A stretch of 12,134 nucleotides of DNA from Solirubrobacterales bacterium (lineage in GTDB: Bacteria; Actinomycetota; Thermoleophilia; Solirubrobacterales; 70-9): contig JASLJO010000035.1 in NCBI GenBank assembly GCA_030152505.1, positions 1 through 12,134 on the forward strand. The letters run 5' to 3'. The number at the start of each line of letters is the position of its first letter. The first letter of the stretch is position 1. Shown one piece after another: positions 5,870 through 12,134 of the stretch. The notes under the pieces were generated by a model, which was not told the origin of the DNA, did not search any database, and saw only the letters and a list, made by a program, of their open reading frames with translations. A program made the position numbers and the translations under genes.

Positions 5870-7178
5870 ATGGCGTCCGTGCCAGACCGCCGCGCCCATC
5901 GAACCCCGGGTCGCCATGCCCACTGGCGGCTCGCAAGGCGTCGTCACCTTCTGCTCGGCGGGGGAACGGCCGCCGCCCTGCTTGCCGTCGTCGGCCCCGG
6001 GCTTCTCGCCGGACTCTCCGACGACGATCCCGCCGGGATCACCACCTACTCGATCCTCGGCGCCAAATACGGCTACGAGCTGCTCTGGGTCCTCGCACTC
6101 TCCACCGTGGCGCTGATCGTCTTCCACGAGCTGGGCGTGCGGCTGGGGATCGTCACCGGCAAGGGGCTGTTGACGCTGGTCCGAGAGCACCATGGGGAGC
6201 GCGCGGCAGGGGTCGTCGTGGCGGCGCTGGTGATTGCGAACACCGGCACGCTCTGCGCCGAGTTCGCCGGCGTGGCCGCGGGGATGCAGCTGCTCGGCGG
6301 CATGAGTCGCTACCTGAGCGTTCCCCTCGCCGCGATCGGGGTCTCCGCTCTCGTCCTGCGGGAGAACTTTCGCCATGTCGAGCACTTCCTGCTCGCCCTC
6401 AGCTCCGTCTTCGTCGCCTACGTGATCGCCGGATTCCTCGCCCACCCTGACTGGGGCGCGACGGCCGAGGGGCTCGTGGTGCCGAGCATTCCTCTGAACC
6501 ACGATGCGATCCTCGTCGCGGTGGCGACGGTCGGCACGACGCTCGCCCCCTGGGGACTCGCCTTCATCCAGTCCTACGCGGTCGACAAGCGGTTGCGCGT
6601 CAAGGACCTGCGCTTCGAGCGGATCGACGTCGTGGTCGGTGCCTTTGCTCACCGGGGTGATCGGCCTGTTCGTCGTGATTGCCTGCGCCGCGACCCTGCA
6701 CCCGGCGGGCGTGGCCGTAAACGACGCCGGGGACGCGGCAAAGGCCCTCGAACCGCTGGCCGGCGATCTGGCCGCGACCCTCTTCGGTCTGGGCTTTCTC
6801 GGCGCCGCACTTCTCGCGGCGGCGATCGTCCCCCTCTCCACCGCCTACTCGATCTCCGAGGCGCTGGGCCGGCGCGCCGATCTGGACGACAGCTTCGCCG
6901 AGGCGCGCGCCTTCTATCTCAGCTTCGGCGTGGTCGTCCTGGTCGCGGCGGCGATCGTCCTCATCCCGGGCGCCCCGCTGATCCAGCTCCTCTTCCTGAC
7001 GCAGGCGCTCAACGCCGTGCTTCTGCTGGTCATCCTTCCTTTCATCCGCTCCCTGGCACAGGACACCGAGCTGATGGGCGCCCACGCCATGGGCAGGCGC
7101 GGCCGCTGGATTACCGGCATCGCCTTTGCCCTGATCGCGGTCTCGGTCCTGGCGCTGGGCGTCCTGACGCTCTGGTAA
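5870..7178 (+). pseudogene. NRAMP-family divalent metal transporter, split by a +1 frameshift
   Basis: Multi-pass LeuT-fold transporter of about 435 residues when repaired. The first frame holds GPGLLAGLSDDDPAGITTYS with the metal-binding helix-1 motif (D53-P-A-G56 where classical NRAMPs have DPGN), helices to about residue 190, and the helix-6 region GTTLAPWGLAFIQS, where A226 replaces the usual Met of MPH. These substitutions resemble the NRAMP-related magnesium transporters rather than Mn/Fe carriers. After RIDVVVGA (about base 6643) the frame shifts: one extra base, probably in TTT at 6644-6646, must be removed to continue as LLTGVIGLFVV and on through five or so further helices to GVLTLW at 7178. 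No Shine-Dalgarno precedes the ATG; GTG at 5879 is an alternative start. The gene is divergent from TetR and convergent with vapC. Confidence 0.82.
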
Positions 7179-7191
7179 GGGTTGAGGCCCG

Positions 7192-7584
7192 CTAACCCAG
7201 GACCTCAACCTCACAACGAACTCCGGAAGCCCGTCCCAATGGCCCGTCAGCGGTCAGGAACAAAGCATCAAGAGCCTCGGCCAGAGCCACGTAGGCTGCG
7301 TCATAAGCGGTGAGGTTGTCACGCAGCTCCCAGATGCGCGACACGAGAGGCAGATGTGGAACCCGGCGTAGCGGCAGCGCCGCGAGATCGGTCAAGACCT
7401 GACCGGATCGCCGGTCATCGAGCCTGCCGGCGCGAGCCGCGCGTCGAAGGGTCGAGACAACCTCGAGGTCGATCAGCTCAGGTGCGGTCAGCCTCTCCCC
7501 GCGAAGACGCTCACGGACACGGTCGCCATCGACGCCATCGTCCGCAAGCGCGGGTGCGAGCACTGAGGCGTCGACGACAATCAC
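7192..7584 (-). CDS. vapC: VapC-type PIN-domain ribonuclease toxin, 130 aa
   Basis: PIN nuclease with the four acidic metal-binding residues in place: D5 (VVDASVL), E41 (LIDLEVVSTLRR), D95 (TAYDAAYVALAEAL) and D113 (FLTADGPL). Such toxins cleave specific RNAs when free of antitoxin. The start is GTG at 7584, overlapping the antitoxin stop by four bases (GTGA), the usual antitoxin-first arrangement with coupled translation. Length is typical. The stop faces that of the NRAMP gene with 13 bases between. The RNA target cannot be predicted. Confidence 0.9.
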   Translation of the reverse strand: MIVVDASVLAPALADDGVDGDRVRERLRGERLTAPELIDLEVVSTLRRAARAGRLDDRRSGQVLTDLAALPLRRVPHLPLVSRIWELRDNLTAYDAAYVALAEALDALFLTADGPLGRASGVRCEVEVLG

Positions 7585-7814
7585 GCGGCGCGGCGGCGCT
7601 CGTCGCGGAGAGTCTCGGCCGCGAACGCGAGCCCGAGCGAGCCTCCCGCGCGAGCTCCCGCCCGGTCAAGAACCTCCTCGAGGGTCTCCTCCTGGGCCTG
7701 GCGGGTGAGCTGGGCGAGCAGATACTCCTGCATGGACTGCCCTGCGGCAGCGGCCCGCTTGCGCAGCACTCGGTGTACTTCCGGTGGAACATTCTTGATC
7801 TGGACACTGGGCAT
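7581..7814 (-). CDS. vapB: VapB-type antitoxin, ribbon-helix-helix (FitA-like), 77 aa
   Basis: The N-terminus MPSVQIKNVPPEVHRVLRKR is a ribbon-helix-helix DNA-binding domain, followed by AAAAGQSMQEYLLAQLTRQA and a C-terminal toxin-binding tail rich in Glu and Arg ending ETLRDERRRAA. An in-frame ATG ten codons upstream (7844) is rejected because it would add a segment encoded by the promoter and operator, and family members start at MPSVQIKN-like sequences. ATG 7814 has no Shine-Dalgarno but lies about seven bases after a good -10 box, pointing to leaderless mRNA. It neutralises the PIN toxin that follows and probably represses its own promoter. Confidence 0.88.
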   Translation of the reverse strand: MPSVQIKNVPPEVHRVLRKRAAAAGQSMQEYLLAQLTRQAQEETLEEVLDRAGARAGGSLGLAFAAETLRDERRRAA

Positions 7815-7820
7815 AGAATC

Positions 7821-7849
7821 ACTGTAGCGCCAAAATGGCGCCAATGCAA
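7821..7849 (-). promoter_or_regulatory. vapBC promoter with palindromic operator in the spacer
   Basis: On the minus strand, TTGCAT (7849-7844) and TACAGT (7826-7821) are 17 bases apart. The spacer contains a perfect 15-bp palindrome, GCGCCA-AAA-TGGCGC on the plus strand (7827-7841). The predicted transcription start falls on or next to the A of the vapB ATG at 7814. A dimeric ribbon-helix-helix antitoxin bound here would block both boxes, the expected autoregulation of a vapBC operon. Confidence 0.6.
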
Positions 7850-7889
7850 TCTATACGGCGGAGATGCGCCTGAGAATCACCCCGCTCCT

Positions 7890-7919
7890 CTCGCAGCGAT
7901 CTTGAGCCAGCGCTGCGAG
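7890..7919 (-). terminator. Hairpin after the second toxin gene (possible terminator without U-tract)
   Basis: Perfect 9-bp inverted repeat CTCGCAGCG (7890-7898) / CGCTGCGAG (7911-7919) with a 12-base loop, starting seven bases past the stop of the upstream PIN toxin. No T-run follows on the minus strand, so it would be an unusual GC-only terminator or an mRNA-end stabiliser. It separates the two toxin-antitoxin modules. Confidence 0.5.
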
Positions 7920-7925
7920 CGCCCG

Positions 7926-8339
7926 TCAGGTGCCCGGTGCCATCGTCCGCAGGCCCGCCAACCGCGCGGCGGCGGCCTGGCGCTCGTCGTAGCTCACGAA
8001 CGCCTCGACCGGATCGAGATCGACAGCGGACGCGACATGGATCGCGTCAAGAGCACGCAATGCTGGCTCGGCAAGAGCCCCCGCGGCCGCGAGCAGTGCT
8101 CGATCGAGAGGCCGCAGGGCGAGCACGTCGATCAGTTTGCCCGCGCGCTCCAACAGTAGGTCGAGCGGCAGCTTTGGTTCCTGCGCGACCGCACGGCGCA
8201 CCGCCCGGGGTATCTCGGTCAGAACCAACTCGCTGCTGACCAAGTCCGCATCGACTAGAAATGTGCGCAGCGCTCCCGACTCGGTCTCCTCTCGGACGAG
8301 CTTGACCAGCGCGGAGGCATCCGCGTAGAAAACCGCCAC
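7926..8339 (-). CDS. VapC-type PIN-domain ribonuclease toxin, second module, 137 aa
   Basis: PIN nuclease with D7 (FYADASALVKL), E42 (VLTEIPRAVRRA), D98 (RALDAIHVASA) and D118 (VSYDERQAAAA) as the acidic active-site set; length is normal. It starts with GTG at 8339, three bases after the antitoxin stop. It belongs to the PIN branch usually paired with Phd/YefM antitoxins, which fits its upstream partner, and it is clearly different from the neighbouring PIN toxin at 7192-7584, so the two modules are not a duplication of each other. The RNA target is unknown. Confidence 0.9.
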   Translation of the reverse strand: MAVFYADASALVKLVREETESGALRTFLVDADLVSSELVLTEIPRAVRRAVAQEPKLPLDLLLERAGKLIDVLALRPLDRALLAAAGALAEPALRALDAIHVASAVDLDPVEAFVSYDERQAAAARLAGLRTMAPGT

Positions 8340-8342
8340 GGC

Positions 8343-8621
8343 TCAGCGGTCGCCGCGGATGTCGTCAAGCGCGCGGCTCAAGGCCCGCGGGTCGCCCGTC
8401 AACTCCAACGGCTCCGGCAGGCCCGAACGCACCGGACGCGACACCCGTCCCTCGGCGATAAGCCGGTCGAGATCGGGCCCGGTGCTCGGCGCCGGCCCCA
8501 ACTCAGCCACAGGTCGATTGCGGTCGGTGACGATCAACCGCTCCCCGCCGCTCACCCGGCGCAGATAGACGCTCAGGTTCTGGCGCAACTCTGCTACTCC
8601 GACCGACTCACTCATGTACAT
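8343..8621 (-). CDS. Phd/YefM-family antitoxin, 92 aa
   Basis: Typical Phd/YefM N-terminal fold: SVGVAELRQNLSVYLRRVSGGERLIVTDRNRPVAELGP, which binds DNA, followed by a variable toxin-binding tail (DLDRLIAEGRVSRPVRSGLPEP and on). It lies just before its PIN toxin. Two ATGs are possible, 8621 and 8615. The second overlaps the stop of the upstream CYTH frame as ATGA, while the first is nine bases past a TATTCT box (8636-8631) that could serve as -10 for a near-leaderless mRNA. No Shine-Dalgarno supports either. Confidence 0.85.
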   Translation of the reverse strand: MYMSESVGVAELRQNLSVYLRRVSGGERLIVTDRNRPVAELGPAPSTGPDLDRLIAEGRVSRPVRSGLPEPLELTGDPRALSRALDDIRGDR

Positions 8622-9174
8622 AAAAGTAGCAGAATAGAAAAAGGCCTACCTGAGATTAGGTCCGAGTAGCTGCAGTCGATCAGATCCTCGCTCTTGACCG
8701 CAAATGCTTCCCGGAGATACCGCACCTTTTGCGGCTCGTCGGCAAGGTCGGAACGCTCGGGTGCGACAGCCTCGAACTCCAGAAAGGCACCGAGACCGTC
8801 GACCTGATCGAGGTGGATGCGCGCGTCCCGCCACTGGAAGAGTCTCCGCCGTTTGGACACCACCACCTTCGTTCCGAGGCTCTCCGACAGGGCCGCTTTG
8901 ATTCCCTCCGTGTTCTTGATCTCGACAATGCGGTAGCGACTCAGACTCTCCCCAACCTCGTCGGCACGGACATAGAAGATCGGGTGCGACGGGGCGCCCT
9001 CCTCCTCTCGCAGCTTCAGGCGACCGGTGGAGACGTTGAAGTAGGTGTCGCGCTGAATAAGCTCCCCGCGATCTTTCGGCCCCAAGCGCCTCACAGATTC
9101 GAGTCGGCTGTGCGGGATCGCGATCGCGGGCCTTCAGCTCGACGTTTCGGCGGGGCTCAGGCAGGCTCAGCCAT
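8612..9174 (-). pseudogene. CYTH-domain protein (triphosphatase / class IV adenylate cyclase fold), frame broken
   Basis: The main open frame (9094-8612) carries the CYTH tunnel strands: LIQRDTYFNVSTGRLKLREE, YRIVEIKNTEGI, VVSKRRRLFQW, ARIHLDQVDGLGAFLEFEAV and the final CSYSDLI. Its apparent GTG start lacks the family N-terminus. That N-terminus is present just upstream in another frame: RNVELKARDRDPAQ, with the glutamate-lysine motif of CYTH, followed by RICEALGAE. It joins the main frame if one A is removed from AAA (plus-strand TTT at 9074-9076). A plausible start, ATG 9174 (MAEPA), is out of frame with this too and would need a second single-base removal near 9160; otherwise only CTG starts are available. 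Members hydrolyse triphosphates or cyclise ATP; which applies here cannot be told. It lies 33 bases after the large secreted protein and touches the antitoxin gene. Confidence 0.78.
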
Positions 9175-9207
9175 CACCACCCGCGGAAGGTGCCTTCGCT
9201 CGACGTC

Positions 9208-12134
9208 TCATCGGCTACGCCCCCGCCGGGTGCGGCCCGCTTTCCTTTGCCGGTGAGCGCCCTTGCCGCAGTCGGGCTTCAGGACCGGATCGAGATCGCT
9301 GATCCGTCCGTTCTGGCCTTCGAATTCGACGTTGGCCTTGTTGACCTGGCCACAGAGGTTGCGGGAGTTGACGATCAGGCCCTTTTTGGCACCCTGCATC
9401 TTGAGGAGCACTTTGGAGAGCGGGGCGTCGGGTGCGTCTTCGACGGTCGCCCTGATGCCGCCGTGGAAGGAGTCGATCCTGGTCGCCACCTCGACGTCGA
9501 CGAGGCCATGCAGGTCGAAGACCAGGTCGGGGAGCGTGTGGTTTGAGGAGCGCAGCCAGACGGGGCCTTCCAGCGGCTCTTCGAGCAACGGCGTCCAGGC
9601 TTTGATGAAGCCGTACCGGGCTGCCGGGGGGCAGCTCTTGGCGGCGAACTGGACCCTGGTGCAGATCGTCCTGATGTGGCCCTGATCGAGGAAGGCAGAC
9701 CTCGGCAGGCGGACGACCAGTCCCTTGACGTTTGCATTGCCCTTGCGTGGGGTGTAGGTGGCGGTCAGGCCCGGGTGTCCGCCTCGTTTGGTGCCTCCGT
9801 CGAGCTTCAGGGCGAGTCTCGGTTTGAAGCCGAGCGATGCACAGCTCGCCGCCTGGTAGCGGTCTGAGAGGTCGACCGGGACGTCGTCGAGGGTGCTGAA
9901 GGCATTGCCTCCGCCGCCGAAGAGGGTCGCTCTGGCAGAGCTCGGATCGCACGAGGTCGGGTTCAAGGTGAAATCGGGTCGATCGACGTAGACCCTCAGG
10001 TCCCGGAGCTTTGCCGGGATGCCTTTGAGGATGTGGGGGATCGGGTCAGAAGCCGATCCGTCGACTTCTACTTCGGCGGTCTTCGGGTTGAGGGTGAGCG
10101 CCTCGTGAACCACCACGGTGCCGACGTCGAAGGGACCGGCCACCGCCGGGGTGATCGCGATCACGCTCAACGGATCGCCGTGGAAGGCGCCGCCGAGGTA
10201 GATCCTGCCGGGGATGTGGGCGAGGACCGAGCCCACTCCTGCGCCGACGAGCGAGTGACCGATCTCGGAGTCGGCGGGACATGAGGGGCTTGCGATCTCC
10301 TGCAGGCCGCTCTTTGACTTCGCCAGAGCGATTGCCGATTCGGGGCATCTACCGACTCCGGCAAGCTTGCCCAATACGCCTGGAGGCAAGACAGCCGAGA
10401 AGCGGGTCATGTCCTGTTCGCCGTCGTTTCTCTGCAGGCGCATGTTGAACGGCGAGAAGGAGCCGGCGTTGTTGTTGATCGAGCCGGCGCTGAACAGTGG
10501 CTTGAAACGGGGAGTGCCTCCCGGAGGACATGGCCCGCCACCGATCCCGTGGACGATCTGGAAGTTCGAGGTCGAGGTGATCCTGTGGCTCGGGTCAGAC
10601 CAAGGCGTGAAGACCGCTTCGGTCTCATAGGTCCCACAGGTCGGCGGGGTCACCAAGGGAGCCCTCGCTCCCTCTCGGAAGTGGAAGTCGAAGCTGTCAA
10701 AGGGCGTCTGGGGGAGGTTGTCGAACTCGGTTTCGATCCTGCCGGTCTCTTCGTTTAGGCGAAGTTCTCCGGCCTGCCTGATCAAGATGCCCCTTTGCGG
10801 TTCTTCGATCACGACGTAGATCGCCAGGAGGCTGTCGAAGGGATTGTCGTAGGGCTTGGCGACGTAGACCGAGCCGGGCAGGGTCTCCTCGAGCAGCGGG
10901 GTCTTCACCGAGACCGTGCCTACCTTGGAGTCCGAGGGACAGCCGTGTTGCCCGTCGGGGTGGAATTCGAGCCTCGAGCTCTCATACTGAGCGGGCGAGC
11001 AGACTCCCAGGCCCTCTGCCTGGGAGGGGTTGATCGTCACTCCCTGGGGTAGGGTGACCTTGACGTCTTTGATGTCTGAAGAGGCGATGCCTTTGGGGTT
11101 CTCGATGCCCGCGTTGGGGACTTCGACGTGGACGTCGAGGCCCGAGGAGGTCTCGGTGTCAAGCGCGCTCGGCGCAGCTGAGAGGCGGCCTTTGACCGGG
11201 ACCTCCGAGCAGCCCGTCGTGGCGTTCGGCGTCGTCAGGGAGCTCGACTTCCAGCGTGGGTCGCTGAGATCGGCGCGGCCGTTTGAGCCGAGGGACCCCG
11301 GGTGGACCCAGGAGTCGACCGCGAGGCCGAAGGGCAGGCCCTGGCCGGGAGCCGTGCAGCTCGTCGGCATCCGCAAGAAGGCGGTGGGCTGAGAGCCCGC
11401 CGGGCAGGTCGCACCGCCTAGGAAGGGGCTGAGTTCGCCCGGGCAGGCGCGTCCGCTGTCGTGGCTGGGATCGCCGGGGACGCCCCAGAGCTCGATACGC
11501 GAGGCGGTGATGCTGAGCCCCTCGGAGATCTTCTCGAAGGTCGCGGTGAGGCCGTAGTCCCCGTCGGAGCGAAGCTTCGCGTCAAAGACGACCGGCACGG
11601 CGGCGATGTTGAAGCCAAAGCGCGCCGGCACGCCCGGCGGGGGGTCCATGCTGAAGAGCGGCAGGGCTTGAGAGAGAGTCGCGCCTGTACCGAGGCCGAT
11701 GCTGAAGCTGACCGTGGCCTTGCCGACCTGGGAGTTGGTCGGGCAGAGGGGTCTTACGTCGGCGAGCCCCCCCGGGGCATTGCTGAGCTGCAAGAGCGTG
11801 CACTTCCCCGCCACGGTCGGGTTGCCGACGAGGCCCGGGGGCAGGTCCGCGTATGCGTCGCGGACCGGCTCCACCGGGGTGCCTTCGCCGTAGTAGGGGT
11901 CGGGGTCGTCGAAGGTGTTGAAGCCGACCGTGGTGGTGAAGGCATAGGGATGCCCGCCCGCCTGGGTGAAGGGGTCTTCGGCGGGATTGGCGGTAATGCC
12001 GACGTCGAAGGCTTCGATCCCGAATTCGGCCGAGAAGGCGCTTTGGGCGTTTGCGATGCCGAGGGCGATCAGAGCGCCGGCGAGCGTCGTCGCGAGCAGG
12101 CCGCTCCGCTTGAAGTTGCGCTGCCTCGAGATCC
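9208..12134 (-). CDS. Large secreted multi-module protein, Thermoleophilia type (5' end outside window)
   Basis: The frame is open to the right edge (about 974 residues visible), so a start at GTG 11874 would be wrong. The sequence before it encodes a signal peptide: basic RQRNFKRSG, a hydrophobic stretch TLAGALIALGIANA, and a likely cleavage site near QSAFSA/EF. The mature start (FGIEAFDVGITANP, then DPFTQAGGHPYAFTTTVGFN) and DLPPGLVGNP are, as I recall, typical of large uncharacterised exported proteins in Solirubrobacterales. At least four related modules follow, marked by a Cys and then a CPxxS(x)VG-like motif near bases 11735, 10930, 10273 and 9640. Two of these are followed by TPLLEE and a VYV/VWL strand. 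The C-terminus is strongly basic (RQRKAGRTRRGRSR) with no anchor. Function is unknown; an extracellular structural or surface role is a guess. Confidence 0.85.
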   Translation of the reverse strand, partial: ISRQRNFKRSGLLATTLAGALIALGIANAQSAFSAEFGIEAFDVGITANPAEDPFTQAGGHPYAFTTTVGFNTFDDPDPYYGEGTPVEPVRDAYADLPPGLVGNPTVAGKCTLLQLSNAPGGLADVRPLCPTNSQVGKATVSFSIGLGTGATLSQALPLFSMDPPPGVPARFGFNIAAVPVVFDAKLRSDGDYGLTATFEKISEGLSITASRIELWGVPGDPSHDSGRACPGELSPFLGGATCPAGSQPTAFLRMPTSCTAPGQGLPFGLAVDSWVHPGSLGSNGRADLSDPRWKSSSLTTPNATTGCSEVPVKGRLSAAPSALDTETSSGLDVHVEVPNAGIENPKGIASSDIKDVKVTLPQGVTINPSQAEGLGVCSPAQYESSRLEFHPDGQHGCPSDSKVGTVSVKTPLLEETLPGSVYVAKPYDNPFDSLLAIYVVIEEPQRGILIRQAGELRLNEETGRIETEFDNLPQTPFDSFDFHFREGARAPLVTPPTCGTYETEAVFTPWSDPSHRITSTSNFQIVHGIGGGPCPPGGTPRFKPLFSAGSINNNAGSFSPFNMRLQRNDGEQDMTRFSAVLPPGVLGKLAGVGRCPESAIALAKSKSGLQEIASPSCPADSEIGHSLVGAGVGSVLAHIPGRIYLGGAFHGDPLSVIAITPAVAGPFDVGTVVVHEALTLNPKTAEVEVDGSASDPIPHILKGIPAKLRDLRVYVDRPDFTLNPTSCDPSSARATLFGGGGNAFSTLDDVPVDLSDRYQAASCASLGFKPRLALKLDGGTKRGGHPGLTATYTPRKGNANVKGLVVRLPRSAFLDQGHIRTICTRVQFAAKSCPPAARYGFIKAWTPLLEEPLEGPVWLRSSNHTLPDLVFDLHGLVDVEVATRIDSFHGGIRATVEDAPDAPLSKVLLKMQGAKKGLIVNSRNLCGQVNKANVEFEGQNGRISDLDPVLKPDCGKGAHRQRKAGRTRRGRSR
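12025..12134 (-). other. Signal peptide region of the large secreted protein
   Basis: In-frame translation upstream of the first internal start codon gives a basic n-region (RQRNFKRSG), a hydrophobic core (LLATTLAGALIALGIA) and AQSAFSA before EFGIEAF, a classic Sec signal peptide. The initiating codon lies just beyond the window edge or within the few codons before the basic region. Confidence 0.75.

Noticed and set aside
5786..6841. Long open frame on the minus strand opposite the transporter (351 codons)
   Set aside because: It lies antisense to well-conserved NRAMP sequence, is rich in Arg, Asp, Gly and Pro without domain features, and spans the tetR promoter region.
9113..9130. GCGATCGC-type palindromic stretch
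   Set aside because: Short GC-rich palindromes are expected by chance in such DNA, and this one lies inside the hidden CYTH N-terminal coding sequence.

Overview
The window is very GC-rich bacterial DNA. The gene content suggests an actinomycete of the class Thermoleophilia (Solirubrobacterales-like). The main clue is the large secreted repeat protein at the right edge, whose mature N-terminus and LPPG / CPxxS / TPLLEE modules are typical of that group. GTG starts, weak or missing ribosome binding sites, probable leaderless promoters and a DUF4333 lipoprotein fit the same assignment. The placement rests on recall of families, not on a marker gene.

Layout, left to right. (1) 1-1358, +: the 3' end of a secreted/surface protein made of tandem ~121-residue Ig-like repeats, cut by the left edge. 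(2) 1429-1743, +: a small unknown protein with a Cys-rich tail. (3) 1854-2617, +: a short-chain dehydrogenase split by a one-base deletion in a G run. (4) 5772-2619, -: a compact five-gene operon in the order TetR regulator, SAM methyltransferase, DUF4333 lipoprotein, acylphosphatase fused to a LigD-type 3'-phosphoesterase, and VOC/glyoxalase-fold protein. Every junction overlaps by 1-4 bases or is separated by 1 base. (5) 5870-7178, +: an NRAMP-family metal transporter, divergent from TetR, with one frameshift and selectivity residues of the magnesium-transporting (NRMT) type. (6) 8621-7192, -: two tandem VapBC-type toxin-antitoxin modules with antitoxins of different families (Phd/YefM, then ribbon-helix-helix). 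(7) 9174-8612, -: a CYTH-domain (triphosphatase/adenylate-cyclase fold) gene whose frame is broken at one, probably two, places. (8) 12134-9208, -: a long secreted repeat protein whose start lies beyond the right edge.

The most novel item is the acylphosphatase-3'-phosphoesterase fusion and its tightly coupled operon. A phosphate-ester/acyl-phosphate hydrolase, a methyltransferase, a glyoxalase-fold protein and a lipoprotein under a TetR regulator could form a stress- or damage-response unit, but that role is inference. Two promoters can be read base by base (vapB and tetR). In both, an inverted repeat lies in the spacer between -35 and -10, and the start codon sits at or near the predicted transcription start.

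Three genes carry single-base indels in short homopolymers, so either the assembly has indel errors or several genes here are decaying. No tRNA, rRNA, CRISPR or insertion sequence was seen. No gene-free stretch exceeds 300 bases; the longest is 1744-1853, where I see only the ribosome binding site of the dehydrogenase.
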